DNA of 59,550 bases from an uncultured Bacteroidales bacterium (GCA_946185835.1 CAMHKW010000011.1:1-59550), one strand, 5' to 3'. Numbered from the stretch's first letter, positions 8,648 through 17,369 are shown. Notes: generated by a model not told the origin, from the sequence alone. Translations and numbers: made by a program.

Positions 8648-9358
8648 ATGTACAATCGTATTTTATTAAAGTTAAGCGGTGAGTCGCTCATGGGGCAACA
8701 GCAATATGGCATCGATGCGCAGCGTCTTGCCGACTATGCCCGACAGATAACCGAGATTACAGCCCTTGGTGTACAGGTGGCAATAGTGATAGGCGGCGGA
8801 AATATCTTCCGTGGTTTAAAAGGGTCACAGCAAGGCTTTGACCGTGTGAAGGGCGACCAGATGGGTATGCTTGCTACCGTCATCAATTCGCTTGCACTCA
8901 GTTCGGCATTGGAAGCTCTGGGTCAGCGCGCAAGAGTGATGACCTCGGTGCGCATGGAACCCGTAGGCGAACTCTATCAGTCGCACAAAGCTATCCGCTC
9001 GCTCGAGAAAGGGCAGGTGGTGATAGTGGCAGGAGGGACTGGTAACCCTTATTTCACTACCGATACCGCCTCTGTGCTCAGAGCTATAGAGCTAAAGGCT
9101 GATGTCATGCTGAAAGGCACACGTGTAGATGGTATCTATACTGCCGACCCCGAGAAAGACCCGAGTGCCGTCAAGTTCGACAAGATAACATATAACGAAG
9201 TACTCGAGCGTAACCTGCGTGTGATGGATCTTACCGCAACCGCGCTTGCAAAAGACAATAACATGCCGATATATGTGTTCGATATGGACACTGTCGGCAA
9301 TCTTGCCAAGGTGATACGCGGACAACAAATAGGCACTCTGGTATACCAACAAATCTGA
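8648..9358 (+). CDS. pyrH: UMP kinase
   Basis: 236 aa bacterial UMP kinase of the amino-acid kinase fold, which phosphorylates UMP to UDP in pyrimidine nucleotide synthesis. 'LLKLSGESLMG' carries the phosphate-binding lysine. 'VIGGGNIFRG' is the conserved glycine loop. 'DQMGMLATVINSLAL' and 'VVIVAGGTGNPYFTTDTAS' form the UMP site. 'LKGTRVDGIYTADPEKDP' is typical of the C-terminal ATP-binding part. Full length. The stop TGA (9356-9358) lies at the start of an AAATTTGAAAT-type repeat. Confidence 0.97.
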   Translation: MYNRILLKLSGESLMGQQQYGIDAQRLADYARQITEITALGVQVAIVIGGGNIFRGLKGSQQGFDRVKGDQMGMLATVINSLALSSALEALGQRARVMTSVRMEPVGELYQSHKAIRSLEKGQVVIVAGGTGNPYFTTDTASVLRAIELKADVMLKGTRVDGIYTADPEKDPSAVKFDKITYNEVLERNLRVMDLTATALAKDNNMPIYVFDMDTVGNLAKVIRGQQIGTLVYQQI

Positions 9359-9394
9359 AATTTGAAATAAGAAATAAGAAATAAGAAATAATAA
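9351..9394. repeat. AAATTTGAAATAAG-type repeat between pyrH and frr
   Basis: AAATCTGAAATTTG is followed by three and a half AAATAAG-type units. The block includes the pyrH stop codon. Related sequence precedes pyrH (8627-8650) and rsgA (10012-10040). Confidence 0.65.
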
Positions 9395-9415
9395 CCCTCT
9401 AAATTCCTTCTTGCC

Positions 9416-9976
9416 ATGATCGATCCTAAGACTATCCAAACCGACGCTGAAGAGTTGATGCAGTCGGCAGTAATGTATCTTGACGATACTCTCGCACACA
9501 TTCGTGCAGGCAAAGCCACTCCAAAGATTCTCGACCCAATCAGAATCGACTATTATGGTTCGCTTACGCCTCTTGCCAACGTGTCGACCATCACCACGCC
9601 CGATGCTCGCACTATCGTTATTCAGCCATGGGAGCGTAAGCTTCTGAGCGATATCGAGCGGGCTATCATCAATTCTAATATCGGACTTGCCCCATCTAAC
9701 AATGGTGAGGTGATACGCCTCAATATCCCGCCTTTGACGGAGGAGCGTCGTCGTGACCTTGCAAAACAATGTAAGGCAGAAGCCGAGAACGCTAAGGTGT
9801 CGGTGCGCAATGCACGACGTGATGCTATCGAGACTCTGAAAAAGCAGATTAAAGAAGGGCTCTCGGAAGACAACGAAAAAGATGCAGAGGCAGAAGTGCA
9901 AAAGCTGCACGATAAGTATATCAAGCAGATTGACGAGATATACGCTAAGAAAGAGAAAGAGATAATGACGGTATGA
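9416..9976 (+). CDS. frr: ribosome recycling factor
   Basis: 186 aa, the standard RRF length. RRF acts with EF-G to split post-termination ribosomes. The three-helix bundle motif '[19 protein letters not shown]' and '[23 protein letters not shown]' are conserved. The C-terminal helix is '[26 protein letters not shown]'. pyrH-frr order is widespread in bacteria. Confidence 0.97.
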   Translation: MIDPKTIQTDAEELMQSAVMYLDDTLAHIRAGKATPKILDPIRIDYYGSLTPLANVSTITTPDARTIVIQPWERKLLSDIERAIINSNIGLAPSNNGEVIRLNIPPLTEERRRDLAKQCKAEAENAKVSVRNARRDAIETLKKQIKEGLSEDNEKDAEAEVQKLHDKYIKQIDEIYAKKEKEIMTV

Positions 9977-9988
9977 TGCCTGAGTGTG

Positions 9989-10004
9989 CGCCGGTTTGTA
10001 ACCG
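9989..10004. repeat. inverted copy of the 6319-6334 sequence
   Basis: CGCCGGTTTGTAACCG is the exact reverse complement of the 16-mer at 6319-6334. It lies in the frr-rsgA spacer. Confidence 0.7.
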
Positions 10005-10011
10005 ATAGTGC

Positions 10012-10040
10012 AATTTGAAATCTGAAATTTGGAATTTGAA
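10012..10040. repeat. AAATTTGAAAT-type repeat at the rsgA start
   Basis: AATTTGAAATCTGAAATTTG is followed by GAATTTGAAAC. It is the same family as 9351-9394. The rsgA TTG start codon (10036-10038) lies within it. Confidence 0.6.
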
Positions 10041-10980
10041 ACAAGCATTAGTAATAAGAAATACCGGTAAGTCGTATACTGTCGCTCTTGGCGATGGTAC
10101 TGAGCTTACGGCATACGTAAAAGGGAACTTCAGAATCAAGGGCATTCGCTCTACTAACCCCGTTGCTGTGGGTGATAATGTCACAATAGAGCAACAAAGC
10201 GATGGTACTAACTGGATAGTGGAAGTGGTCGAACGTCGTAACTATATAGTACGCCGTTCGACCAATCTGTCGAAAGACATACATATCCTCGCTGCTAATA
10301 TCGACCGTGTAGCGTTGTTAGTCACTATCAACCACCCGCAGACTAATACTATTTTTATCGACCGTTTTCTGGCTACCGCCGAGGCATATAGTGTGCCTGC
10401 CGTGTTGGTGTTCAACAAAGTGGACCTGCTTACAGCAGACGAGTTGGAATACCTCAAGGCGATGCGCGGACTTTACGAATATCTTGGTTACGCTACCTTT
10501 GCCATCTCAGCTTTGAGCTTTTCTGACCGCGATGCCGACTGTCATTCTTTGCGAAAGCTACTCGGCGGCTCTACTACGTTGCTATCAGGCAACTCCGGTG
10601 TAGGTAAGTCGACTCTTTTAAATGCGTTATTCGGTGAACAGGTGGCGCGAACAGGAGATATATCTTCAGCGCACGACAAGGGTATGCATACTACTACTTT
10701 CTCAGCGATGTATACACTCACCGACGACCATTCGGCGAGAGTCATCGATACTCCGGGTATCAAAGGGTTCGGCTCGTTCGATATGCAACCCGAGGAGATA
10801 TCTCATTACTTTCCGGAGATTTTTCGTGAAGGCAGTCGCTGTCGCTTCTCTAATTGTACCCATACTCATGAACCTGACTGCGCAGTGCGCAAGGCTGTTG
10901 ATGAGCAACGTATAGCGCTCTCGCGCTACCAAAGCTACCTGTCGATGTTATCTGATTACGACGAAAGCAAATATAGATAA
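10036..10980 (+). CDS. rsgA: small-ribosomal-subunit biogenesis GTPase RsgA (TTG start)
   Basis: About 314 aa from a TTG at 10036, giving the family-like start 'MKQALVIRNTGKSYTV'. No ATG is available near the N-terminus; another TTG lies at 10015. Domains in order: OB fold (about 1-75), circularly permuted GTPase with G4 'FNKVDLL', then G1 'GNSGVGKSTLLN' and G3 'DTPGIK', then a zinc domain 'CRFSNCTHTHEPDC'. RsgA checks late 30S assembly. The start codon lies inside repeat sequence. Confidence 0.93.
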   Translation: MKQALVIRNTGKSYTVALGDGTELTAYVKGNFRIKGIRSTNPVAVGDNVTIEQQSDGTNWIVEVVERRNYIVRRSTNLSKDIHILAANIDRVALLVTINHPQTNTIFIDRFLATAEAYSVPAVLVFNKVDLLTADELEYLKAMRGLYEYLGYATFAISALSFSDRDADCHSLRKLLGGSTTLLSGNSGVGKSTLLNALFGEQVARTGDISSAHDKGMHTTTFSAMYTLTDDHSARVIDTPGIKGFGSFDMQPEEISHYFPEIFREGSRCRFSNCTHTHEPDCAVRKAVDEQRIALSRYQSYLSMLSDYDESKYR

Positions 10981-11187
10981 AGCACTATAAGTCTACCAAA
11001 GTTAAATATAGGTTTTATCTTATTTGGGTGTTACTTCTTCTCTCTTGTCAAACGATACCGAAGCAAGAATTAGAAGAGGTACTGAACACTATCGCCGAAG
11101 CTGATAGTATGCTTGTCGGTAATGATATGTATACCGATACCTGTAAACTCCTAATTGGGGCGAGGCTGCAACCGTATGTTGTCTTTG
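10977..11187 (+). pseudogene. 5' remnant of a lipoprotein gene
   Basis: The frame read from 10977 gives 'KYRFYLIWVLLLLSCQ', a clear lipoprotein signal peptide with its Cys. 'ELEEVLNTIAEADSMLVGNDMYTDT' follows, a pattern I associate with Bacteroidota helical-repeat lipoproteins. There is no ATG: the first codon after the TAG is ATA, and a GTG occurs only inside the signal peptide (11028). The meaningful sequence fades near 11150 and the frame runs antisense into the next gene. I read it as a truncated, dead gene. Confidence 0.5.
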
Positions 11188-12042
11188 CTATTTGTACTCT
11201 TGTGCCGCTGAGGTCAGTTCTTGAGCTTTGATGGTGTCGCCTAATGTCTGTGCTTCGTGTGCGAGAACCAGATAGCGCTCGTATATCTTCTGTCGTGTGG
11301 CTGAGCGGATGGTTTCGATGTCGGACTGATTGGCATTGAGTTTCAGACTCAGGTTGCATAGTTCGCTGACAAAGAGCAGGTCGGCAAGCGACTGACGTTC
11401 GCTTTTAGCCTTAATAGTCTTGTTGCAGTCGGCGAGGATAATATCGAGATTCCCTGCTTTCTCTTGTTCGAGTAGCAGGTCGGAGTCTAAGATGCGCTGA
11501 TAACATTCGCCCAGAGTCTCTGAGTCGTAGTTTTTTATTGCAAGAGTAGCCTGTTGTCGGAGCAGTGTGGCTAAATGACGGCGCTCTGACTGGTAGATAC
11601 CTTCCACATATAGCATTTCCGGTTGCCATACCCATTTGTCGTTCTGCCCATGCAGAGGCATCTTCACACCACGTAGATTGTCTTCGATAGCTGCCATCTG
11701 CTTGTGTGCTTTGCAGCGTTGCTCGGTGCAGTCGATGTCGTCTTGCAGGTTGTTGCGCTCTATAATAGACTGCCATTGTTGCACCATCTTGTCCCAGTTG
11801 TTGTGTATATATTGTTTGGCATTGCTGTTGTTCTCATTGCGGGACAGCAGCAAAGTGGCATAGTACATGCCGCTCAGATAGTCTTTCTGCTGTCGGCAGC
11901 GTGCCAACCTCGAAGTTAATGCCGCATCGTTAAGCTCAGCAGCGGAATAGGTGTCGTCTTTAATTGTATTGCCGGTTCGTTGGGCTGAGGCACCGAGGCT
12001 TAGTGTAAGACACAAGGCAAGAGTAGATAAAAAGAGACGCAT
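11188..12042 (-). CDS. secreted helical protein of unknown function
   Basis: 284 aa from the ATG at 12042, chosen because 'MRLFLSTLALCLTLSLGASAQ' is a clean signal peptide; the longer frame upstream adds 17 residues that would spoil it. The mature protein is almost all helical and rich in Gln, Leu and Asn, with segments such as 'KDYLSGMYYATLLLSRNENNSNAKQYI' broken across helices that look TPR-like. No catalytic motif is seen and I do not recognise the family. It is probably periplasmic. A large hairpin lies upstream. Confidence 0.65.
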   Translation of the reverse strand: MRLFLSTLALCLTLSLGASAQRTGNTIKDDTYSAAELNDAALTSRLARCRQQKDYLSGMYYATLLLSRNENNSNAKQYIHNNWDKMVQQWQSIIERNNLQDDIDCTEQRCKAHKQMAAIEDNLRGVKMPLHGQNDKWVWQPEMLYVEGIYQSERRHLATLLRQQATLAIKNYDSETLGECYQRILDSDLLLEQEKAGNLDIILADCNKTIKAKSERQSLADLLFVSELCNLSLKLNANQSDIETIRSATRQKIYERYLVLAHEAQTLGDTIKAQELTSAAQEYK

Positions 12043-12085
12043 AGTAGACGGATTTAGAGTATTAATTATGGCAGCCCAAATAAAG

Positions 12086-12132
12086 CTACTCACGCTACAT
12101 GGTACAAAAACAGTGCCACGTTGCGTGAGTAG
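12086..12132 (-). terminator. large imperfect palindrome, possible terminator
   Basis: CTACTCACGC (12086-12095) pairs with GCGTGAGTAG (12123-12132), and an inner stem of about 9 bp with G-T pairs continues it around an AAAAACA loop. On the minus strand the 3' arm is followed by CTTTATTT. It sits just past the 1034-residue gene, so termination is the simplest reading; a leader structure for the next gene is the alternative. Confidence 0.5.
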
Positions 12133-12149
12133 AAACAGTTAGGCTGACG

Positions 12150-15100
12150 TTATTTTGCTTGATTCAGTCGTTTGCCTGTTGTGTCGTAGCGTATACCATC
12201 CGGCAGTTCAATGACGATGGTGCCGTCTTGCAGCAGCAGTCGCGGTTGCAGTTTCTGGTCGGTGGTGACGTCTACTATGCCGCTTTCCACAGTGATGGTG
12301 TATGTGGCGCTTATGATGTCGCTTGGTGAGTATCCTTCGCGAACGGCGTATGCTTCTATCGTGGTCTCTTCGTTGATGGTGAACTCGACTTGGGCAAGTG
12401 CATGTTGCCATTCTCCTTCATTAGCACGGGCATAGACAGTGTCGTTTTTAGCTCCGATGACTTTGACCACCGTTCCCTCTTTCACTTCTCCTTCGCCTAT
12501 TGAGAAGAAGGGTTCCGGGGTGGTGCCTAATGGCGCAGCTGTCACTGTCAGTCGGCAGGTGGCGGTGAAGGCTCCGTCGGTGGTGGTGACGGTGATGTCG
12601 GCGTTGCCGGCAGCTATGGCGCTGACGGTGCCGTTAGCGACTGTTGCTACAGCTTCATCCGAGCTGCTCCATGTCACTGACTTGTCGTTGGCGTCGGCAG
12701 GTGTAACGGTGGCTTTGAGCTTAGCTGTCTTGCCGACTTCGAGTTCAAGAGTCGTCTGGTCGAGACTTACGCCTGTGACATGTATCGGGGCGGGTGCCTC
12801 GAAGTGACGCACATAGACATATACATATTCGGCACCTGCTGAATTGCCTTTGTATGGCTTGATGGCTTCGGTGTTGATGTTCTTAAGGTACTTGAAGTAG
12901 GCGTTGGTGTTACCTGTATTCTGAACGTAAACGCCATTATTACCATCGGCTACGAACTGCCACAAGCGGTTGTTGTTGGCGGTAGCGTCTACGATGTCGT
13001 TATTCTTCTCGGCTAAGCCTTTTGTTGCCCCTACGGGTGTAAGGGTGAAGCCGTCTTTCTCTTTGCCCAGCACAAGTCTCAGTGCGTCGTCGGCAGCCAC
13101 GCTGTTGTCGGTAAAGATGACGTTGTCGGAAACAACGGTCAGCTTCTTACCGTCGCGTGCTCCGGCTGCAACAGCCCATGTCTCGGTCTGTCGTGCAAGG
13201 ACGATGGTATCTTTGTCGCCGAGAGTGGCGGGGTCGGTGACAAATGCGAAGGTCGAAGGTGCCACCACCTCTATGGTGACAGACGTCTGTTTGTTGCCGG
13301 CTGCGGCAGTGATGAGTGTTGAGCCTTCGGCTATACCCGTAACCAAACCCGTACTGCTTACGGTGGCTATGCTCTCGTCGGCTGATTTGAACGTGAGTTC
13401 GTTATCGGTTAGTGCCTCTTGCGGTGTGACGACGGGCTGCAGCTGCAATGTCCCGCCCTTGGCTACTTGTAGTTTGGTCTGCGGGAAGCTGATGTTCTCT
13501 ACTTCGTATGGTATCACGTTGATGTCGACGGTAGTCTTGATGTCGGCATTGGCGGTAGTAGCTATGGTGAGCACGGCTTTGCCTAAAGCCTTGGCGGTGA
13601 TCAGTCCTTTGGCAGATACTGTTGCGATGTCGGTGTTGTCGATGGTGTAGCTAACCGTCATGTTGGCTCCTTGTGGCAAGACGTTGACTTTCACTGTTGT
13701 CTTCTCACCGACATGCATGTTCAATATGGCAGGCTCGGCTGTTACGGCAGTGGGTTCCGGCACTTTGATGGTGACGTCGCATTTGGCAGACACCTCAGGT
13801 ACGGCTACCGAGCTAACGGTGATGGTGACTTTGCCTGAGACAAGCGGTGTGAGTACGCCGTTTTGGTCGATGGTGGCAATAGTGGTCGAGCTGCTTTCCC
13901 AGCGGAGCGACTTATCGGCAGCATCAGCCGGAGCCAGAGTGACAGCTTTGCTCAGGTCAAGTGTCTGTCCGACGAATGCTGTTTTCTGTGCCTCGTCGAA
14001 AGTGATGGAGGTCAGTTTCACGGTGTTTCCTACCAAGGTGAGGTTGATAGGGAAGCTACCCTCCATCTCGTCTTTTTGTATGTTAGTGGTCAGGTAATCG
14101 AGCTTAGCATCTACTTTCCCCGTCTTTGTGCCCTTGCCGTTGTAGGCTATGGTCAGCTTGCCTGAGGTGCGGCTGTTGTTGACATCTTCGGTCAGGGTGA
14201 AGAGCTCTTTGTCGTTGCCGGAGATATCCCATAAGATGTCGTCTTCGAGGTATTCGGCGGTATAGGTCACTTCCACTTGTTTGGTGGCAGAGAGTTCTAC
14301 TTCACCAAGGTCGATGTTGCCTGACAGCGTAAGCGTGCTCTGCAGCTCGTGACTCTCGCCGGTTTTCTTATATAGGGCGATGTCGGAACCTGTAAAGTTC
14401 TTGTAAGGTTTGAAGCGGTCGTTGTATCTTACTGCGAACGACTGATCGTCGTCGGGTCTTGACACCACAGCTACGCCTTTAGAGATGCTGATACCCCATC
14501 CTGCGAGGTGTTCTTTGTCGGTGTCGCCGTAGCTGAAAGCTCCCTTGCCCGAGATGTCGAGCAGCAGTCGACGGTCGGTGGCAGTGTTGGTGAATTGCCA
14601 GTTGCCGTTGTACTTGCTTAGTTTGAAGGAGTGCGCTGTCTCCGGTATCTCGGCTGTGCCTTTTGCAGCGTCTACTTTCACGTCTTGTGTGATAGCTTCG
14701 AGGGCAGTACCGGCGTTGTCGAGAGCCCCACCCACGGCACCTGCCGACTCGCTGACGAACACCACGATGTCGTCGACGGCAAGCTCTGAGGTGGTGTTGA
14801 CGCGCGTGTAGGTGGTGGTCTTAGCCACGATGGCATCGCTAGTGATAGTCACGCTTACGTTGATAGTTTTTTCTACGTTGTTGAAAGAAGTGTCGTAAGA
14901 GTAGAAACGTATCTTGCCGTTGAAGGTACCGGCTTTGTATGCTAAATAGCCTATGGTGAAGGTGGTAGAGGTGGTGTACTTGGCACCATATCCGAGATAG
15001 TAACTGTCGGTTACGACATAGAATCCGCCTCCTGCTTCCTCGTCGGCTTCGCCTTCGGTCACTTCTGCGAACATCGAAACGCCTTCGGTGCTCAGACCGT

Positions 15101-15254
15101 TCCATGAGACATTGAGGTCGGCGGTGTTGTCGAGCATGGTCTCACCTTTGATGCTGGCAGTGGGAAAGGTGAAGTCGCTGACGTTGATAGTAGCTGCTAA
15201 CATGCAAGTGGTGCATGCGAGCAGAGTAAATAGCATTGTTGATAGTCTTTTCAT
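12150..15254 (-). CDS. large secreted protein with bacterial Ig-like (BIG2) domains
   Basis: 1034 aa with a signal peptide ('MKRLSTMLFTLLACTTCMLA'). Residues about 20-400 are beta-rich and unassigned. BIG2-type Ig domains follow at about 413-497, 500-583 and 584-665, with a fourth at about 818-897 ('VTGVSLDQTTLELEVGKTA', 'VTWSSSDEAVATV'). Residues about 905-985 resemble a chitobiase C-terminal Ig-like domain ('EGTVVKVIGAKNDTVYA', 'GYSPSDIISATYTI'). The last 35 residues ('LLLQDGTIVIELPDGIRYD...GKRL') resemble the C-terminal segments of Bacteroidota surface proteins. Probably displayed or secreted; ligand unknown. The gene follows serS by 19 bp. Confidence 0.8.
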   Translation of the reverse strand: MKRLSTMLFTLLACTTCMLAATINVSDFTFPTASIKGETMLDNTADLNVSWNGLSTEGVSMFAEVTEGEADEEAGGGFYVVTDSYYLGYGAKYTTSTTFTIGYLAYKAGTFNGKIRFYSYDTSFNNVEKTINVSVTITSDAIVAKTTTYTRVNTTSELAVDDIVVFVSESAGAVGGALDNAGTALEAITQDVKVDAAKGTAEIPETAHSFKLSKYNGNWQFTNTATDRRLLLDISGKGAFSYGDTDKEHLAGWGISISKGVAVVSRPDDDQSFAVRYNDRFKPYKNFTGSDIALYKKTGESHELQSTLTLSGNIDLGEVELSATKQVEVTYTAEYLEDDILWDISGNDKELFTLTEDVNNSRTSGKLTIAYNGKGTKTGKVDAKLDYLTTNIQKDEMEGSFPINLTLVGNTVKLTSITFDEAQKTAFVGQTLDLSKAVTLAPADAADKSLRWESSSTTIATIDQNGVLTPLVSGKVTITVSSVAVPEVSAKCDVTIKVPEPTAVTAEPAILNMHVGEKTTVKVNVLPQGANMTVSYTIDNTDIATVSAKGLITAKALGKAVLTIATTANADIKTTVDINVIPYEVENISFPQTKLQVAKGGTLQLQPVVTPQEALTDNELTFKSADESIATVSSTGLVTGIAEGSTLITAAAGNKQTSVTIEVVAPSTFAFVTDPATLGDKDTIVLARQTETWAVAAGARDGKKLTVVSDNVIFTDNSVAADDALRLVLGKEKDGFTLTPVGATKGLAEKNNDIVDATANNNRLWQFVADGNNGVYVQNTGNTNAYFKYLKNINTEAIKPYKGNSAGAEYVYVYVRHFEAPAPIHVTGVSLDQTTLELEVGKTAKLKATVTPADANDKSVTWSSSDEAVATVANGTVSAIAAGNADITVTTTDGAFTATCRLTVTAAPLGTTPEPFFSIGEGEVKEGTVVKVIGAKNDTVYARANEGEWQHALAQVEFTINEETTIEAYAVREGYSPSDIISATYTITVESGIVDVTTDQKLQPRLLLQDGTIVIELPDGIRYDTTGKRLNQAK

Positions 15255-15273
15255 GATATGTGTGTTATTAGGT

Positions 15274-16590
15274 TTATCGTATCCATTCGAATCCTGTGAA
15301 GGGTTGCAGTGCGGCGGGTATGTGTATGCCTTCGGGTGTCTGGTTGTTCTCGAGCAGTGCGGCGACGATACGTGGCAGAGCGAGAGCAGAGCCGTTGAGG
15401 GTGTGGCACAGTGTCACTTTCTTGTCGTCGGCACGGCGATAGCGGCAATGCAGGCGGTTGGCTTGGTAGGTGTCGAAGTTACTTACCGACGACACTTCAA
15501 GCCAGCGCTGTTGTGCTTCGGAGTACACTTCGAAGTCGTAGCAGATGGCTGCTGTAAACGACATGTCGCCGCCGCAGAGGCGTAGCACGCGGTAGGGCAG
15601 TTCGAGTTTCTGAAGCAGACCTTCTACATGTTGTAACATCTCTTGGTGCGACTGCTCCGAGTGTTCGGGTTTGTCGATACGTACTATCTCTACTTTCGAG
15701 AACTCGTGCAGGCGGTTGAGTCCGCGTACGTCTTTGCCGTAGGAGCCTGCCTCGCGGCGGAAGCACTCGGTGTAGGCGCAGTTTTTGATGGGCAGTTCGC
15801 TTTCGTCGAGTATGACGTCGCGATAGAGGTTGGTCACCGGCACTTCGGCAGTGGGGATGAGGTAGAGGTCATCGACCTCACAGTGGTACATCTGTCCCTC
15901 TTTGTCGGGCAGTTGACCTGTGCCATAGCCTGAAGCTTGGTTGACAACAGCGGGGGGCATGATTTCGGTATATCCGGCTTTGCCGGCTTCGGTGAGGAAG
16001 AAGTTGATGAGTGCGCGTTGCAGCTGTGCTCCCTTGCCGATGTATACGGGGAAGCCGGCGCCTGTGATTTTCACTCCGAGGTCGAAGTCGATAAGGTTGT
16101 ATTTCTTAGCGAGCTCCCAGTGTGGCAGTTTGGCGTTGTCGTTTTTAACTGTTGATGTCCAGTTGCCTACTGTCGAGTCTTCGTGGCATTCGCCTACGTT
16201 AGAGCGCACCACCTTGTTGTCTTCGGCGCCTGTCCCTTGCGGTACGAGGTCGTATGGCACATTAGGTATGGTCAGTAGCAGGGCTGTCTGTGCTTCTTCT
16301 GCCCGGCGCATCTGAGCTTCGTAGTCGGCGATGTTCTGTTTGAGCGTGGCAGTCTGTGCTTTAGCCTGTTCTGCCTCAGCCTTCTGACCAGCTTTCATGA
16401 GTGAGCCTATCGACTTACTCAGTCGGTTCATCTCTGCTTGTGCTGCGTCTTTCTTTTGTTGTGCCGACTTGCGTTCTGCGTCGAGAGCTATCACTTGTTC
16501 GATGGCCTGGGCAGCTGCGCTGAAGTGCTTCTTCTCAAGACCTGCTATCACAAGGTCTTTGTTATCGTAAATCTGTTTTAGAGTAAGCAT
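15274..16590 (-). CDS. serS: seryl-tRNA synthetase
   Basis: 438 aa class II synthetase charging tRNA-Ser. The N-terminal ~105 residues form the long antiparallel coiled coil that grips the tRNA variable arm. The core shows 'GTGQLPDKEGQMYH', 'YLIPTAEVPVTNLYRD', motif 2 'AYTECFRREAGSYGKDVRGLNRLHEF' in two parts, and motif 3 'NGSALALPRIVAALLENNQ'. The C-terminus 'ALQPFTGFEWI' is family-typical. Complete. Confidence 0.97.
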   Translation of the reverse strand: MLTLKQIYDNKDLVIAGLEKKHFSAAAQAIEQVIALDAERKSAQQKKDAAQAEMNRLSKSIGSLMKAGQKAEAEQAKAQTATLKQNIADYEAQMRRAEEAQTALLLTIPNVPYDLVPQGTGAEDNKVVRSNVGECHEDSTVGNWTSTVKNDNAKLPHWELAKKYNLIDFDLGVKITGAGFPVYIGKGAQLQRALINFFLTEAGKAGYTEIMPPAVVNQASGYGTGQLPDKEGQMYHCEVDDLYLIPTAEVPVTNLYRDVILDESELPIKNCAYTECFRREAGSYGKDVRGLNRLHEFSKVEIVRIDKPEHSEQSHQEMLQHVEGLLQKLELPYRVLRLCGGDMSFTAAICYDFEVYSEAQQRWLEVSSVSNFDTYQANRLHCRYRRADDKKVTLCHTLNGSALALPRIVAALLENNQTPEGIHIPAALQPFTGFEWIR

Positions 16591-16639
16591 GGTTGTATGA
16601 TTTTTTTAGTTGTTGGTTTCTTTTGTGATGTTTTGTTTT

Positions 16640-16705
16640 CGAAATCTCGTGATCTTGAGTACTCGATATGTCGAGATTTCGTGATTTCGTGATGTCGAGA
16701 TTTCG
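16640..16705. repeat. CGAGATTTCG direct and inverted repeats
   Basis: CGAGATTTCG occurs at about 16672-16681 and 16696-16705, and its reverse complement CGAAATCTCG at 16640-16649. They are spaced by TGATTTCGTGATGT-like filler. The stretch lies in the serS-rpmA spacer. Confidence 0.65.
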
Positions 16706-16719
16706 ATTATTTCTTAATA

Positions 16720-16750
16720 AAAAAGCCCTCTCGGCTGAGAGGGCTTTTTT
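16720..16750 (-). terminator. bidirectional intrinsic terminator after rpmA
   Basis: AGCCCTCTC (16724-16732) and GAGAGGGCT (16737-16745) form a 9-bp stem with a GGCT loop, flanked by an A run on one side and a T run on the other. It lies 8 nt past the rpmA stop and would end the rplU-rpmA transcript. Confidence 0.9.
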
Positions 16751-16758
16751 GTTAAGCG

Positions 16759-17028
16759 TTACGCCTCAGCCGTTTGGACTGGCTGTATGGAGACGTATGA
16801 CTTGTTGTTACGTTTCTTATGGAAAGTAACCACACCGTCGACGAGTGCATAGAGAGTATGATCTTTGCCCATACCCATGTTCTCGCCGGGGTTGTGTACG
16901 GTACCGCGCTGACGCACGATGATATTACCGGCTTTTGCAAATTGTCCGCCCCAGATTTTTACACCAAGACGTTTGCTTTCTGATTCACGGCCGTTCTTTG
17001 ACGAGCCCACACCTTTCTTATGTGCCAT
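16759..17028 (-). CDS. rpmA: 50S ribosomal protein L27
   Basis: 89 aa. '[24 protein letters not shown]' (split here as the conserved N-terminus through residue 24) and '[24 protein letters not shown]' are diagnostic. L27 reaches the peptidyl transferase centre with its N-terminus. That N-terminus starts directly at MAHKKG, without the cleaved extension found in Firmicutes. Follows rplU by 23 bp. Confidence 0.97.
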   Translation of the reverse strand: MAHKKGVGSSKNGRESESKRLGVKIWGGQFAKAGNIIVRQRGTVHNPGENMGMGKDHTLYALVDGVVTFHKKRNNKSYVSIQPVQTAEA

Positions 17029-17051
17029 AATCTTCTGTGTGTTTTAGGGGT

Positions 17052-17369
17052 TTAACAAACAATTTCTTTTACGAGTACTTCGGTGAAGTTCTGACGGTGT
17101 CCGTTGAGTTTGCGGAAGCCTTTGCGACGTTTCTTGTGGAAAACGAGGACTTTCTCTCCGCGGATGGTGTTGTCGACTACTTCACAGATTACTTTAGCGC
17201 CCTCAACGTAGGGAGCACCAACGGCGATGCTGCCTTCGTTATCTACGAGCATTACTTTTTCGAATTCCACCGTCGAGCCTTGCTCGGCTTCTTCCATACG
17301 ATGGATGAACAGCTTACGACCTGCCTCGGCCTTGAATTGCTGTCCTTGCATGTCTACGATTGCGTACAT
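17052..17369 (-). CDS. rplU: 50S ribosomal protein L21
   Basis: 105 aa, standard size. '[20 protein letters not shown]' opens the small beta domain that binds 23S rRNA, and '[22 protein letters not shown]' is the conserved basic C-terminal part. First gene of the rplU-rpmA operon. Transcription should start near 17467, giving a leader of about 95 nt that contains an 18-bp palindrome. Confidence 0.97.
   Translation of the reverse strand: MYAIVDMQGQQFKAEAGRKLFIHRMEEAEQGSTVEFEKVMLVDNEGSIAVGAPYVEGAKVICEVVDNTIRGEKVLVFHKKRRKGFRKLNGHRQNFTEVLVKEIVC

Noticed and set aside
12970..13650. 226-codon plus-strand frame inside the Ig-like protein gene
   Set aside because: Shadow of the GC-biased coding strand; the opposite frame has a signal peptide and repeated Ig domains.
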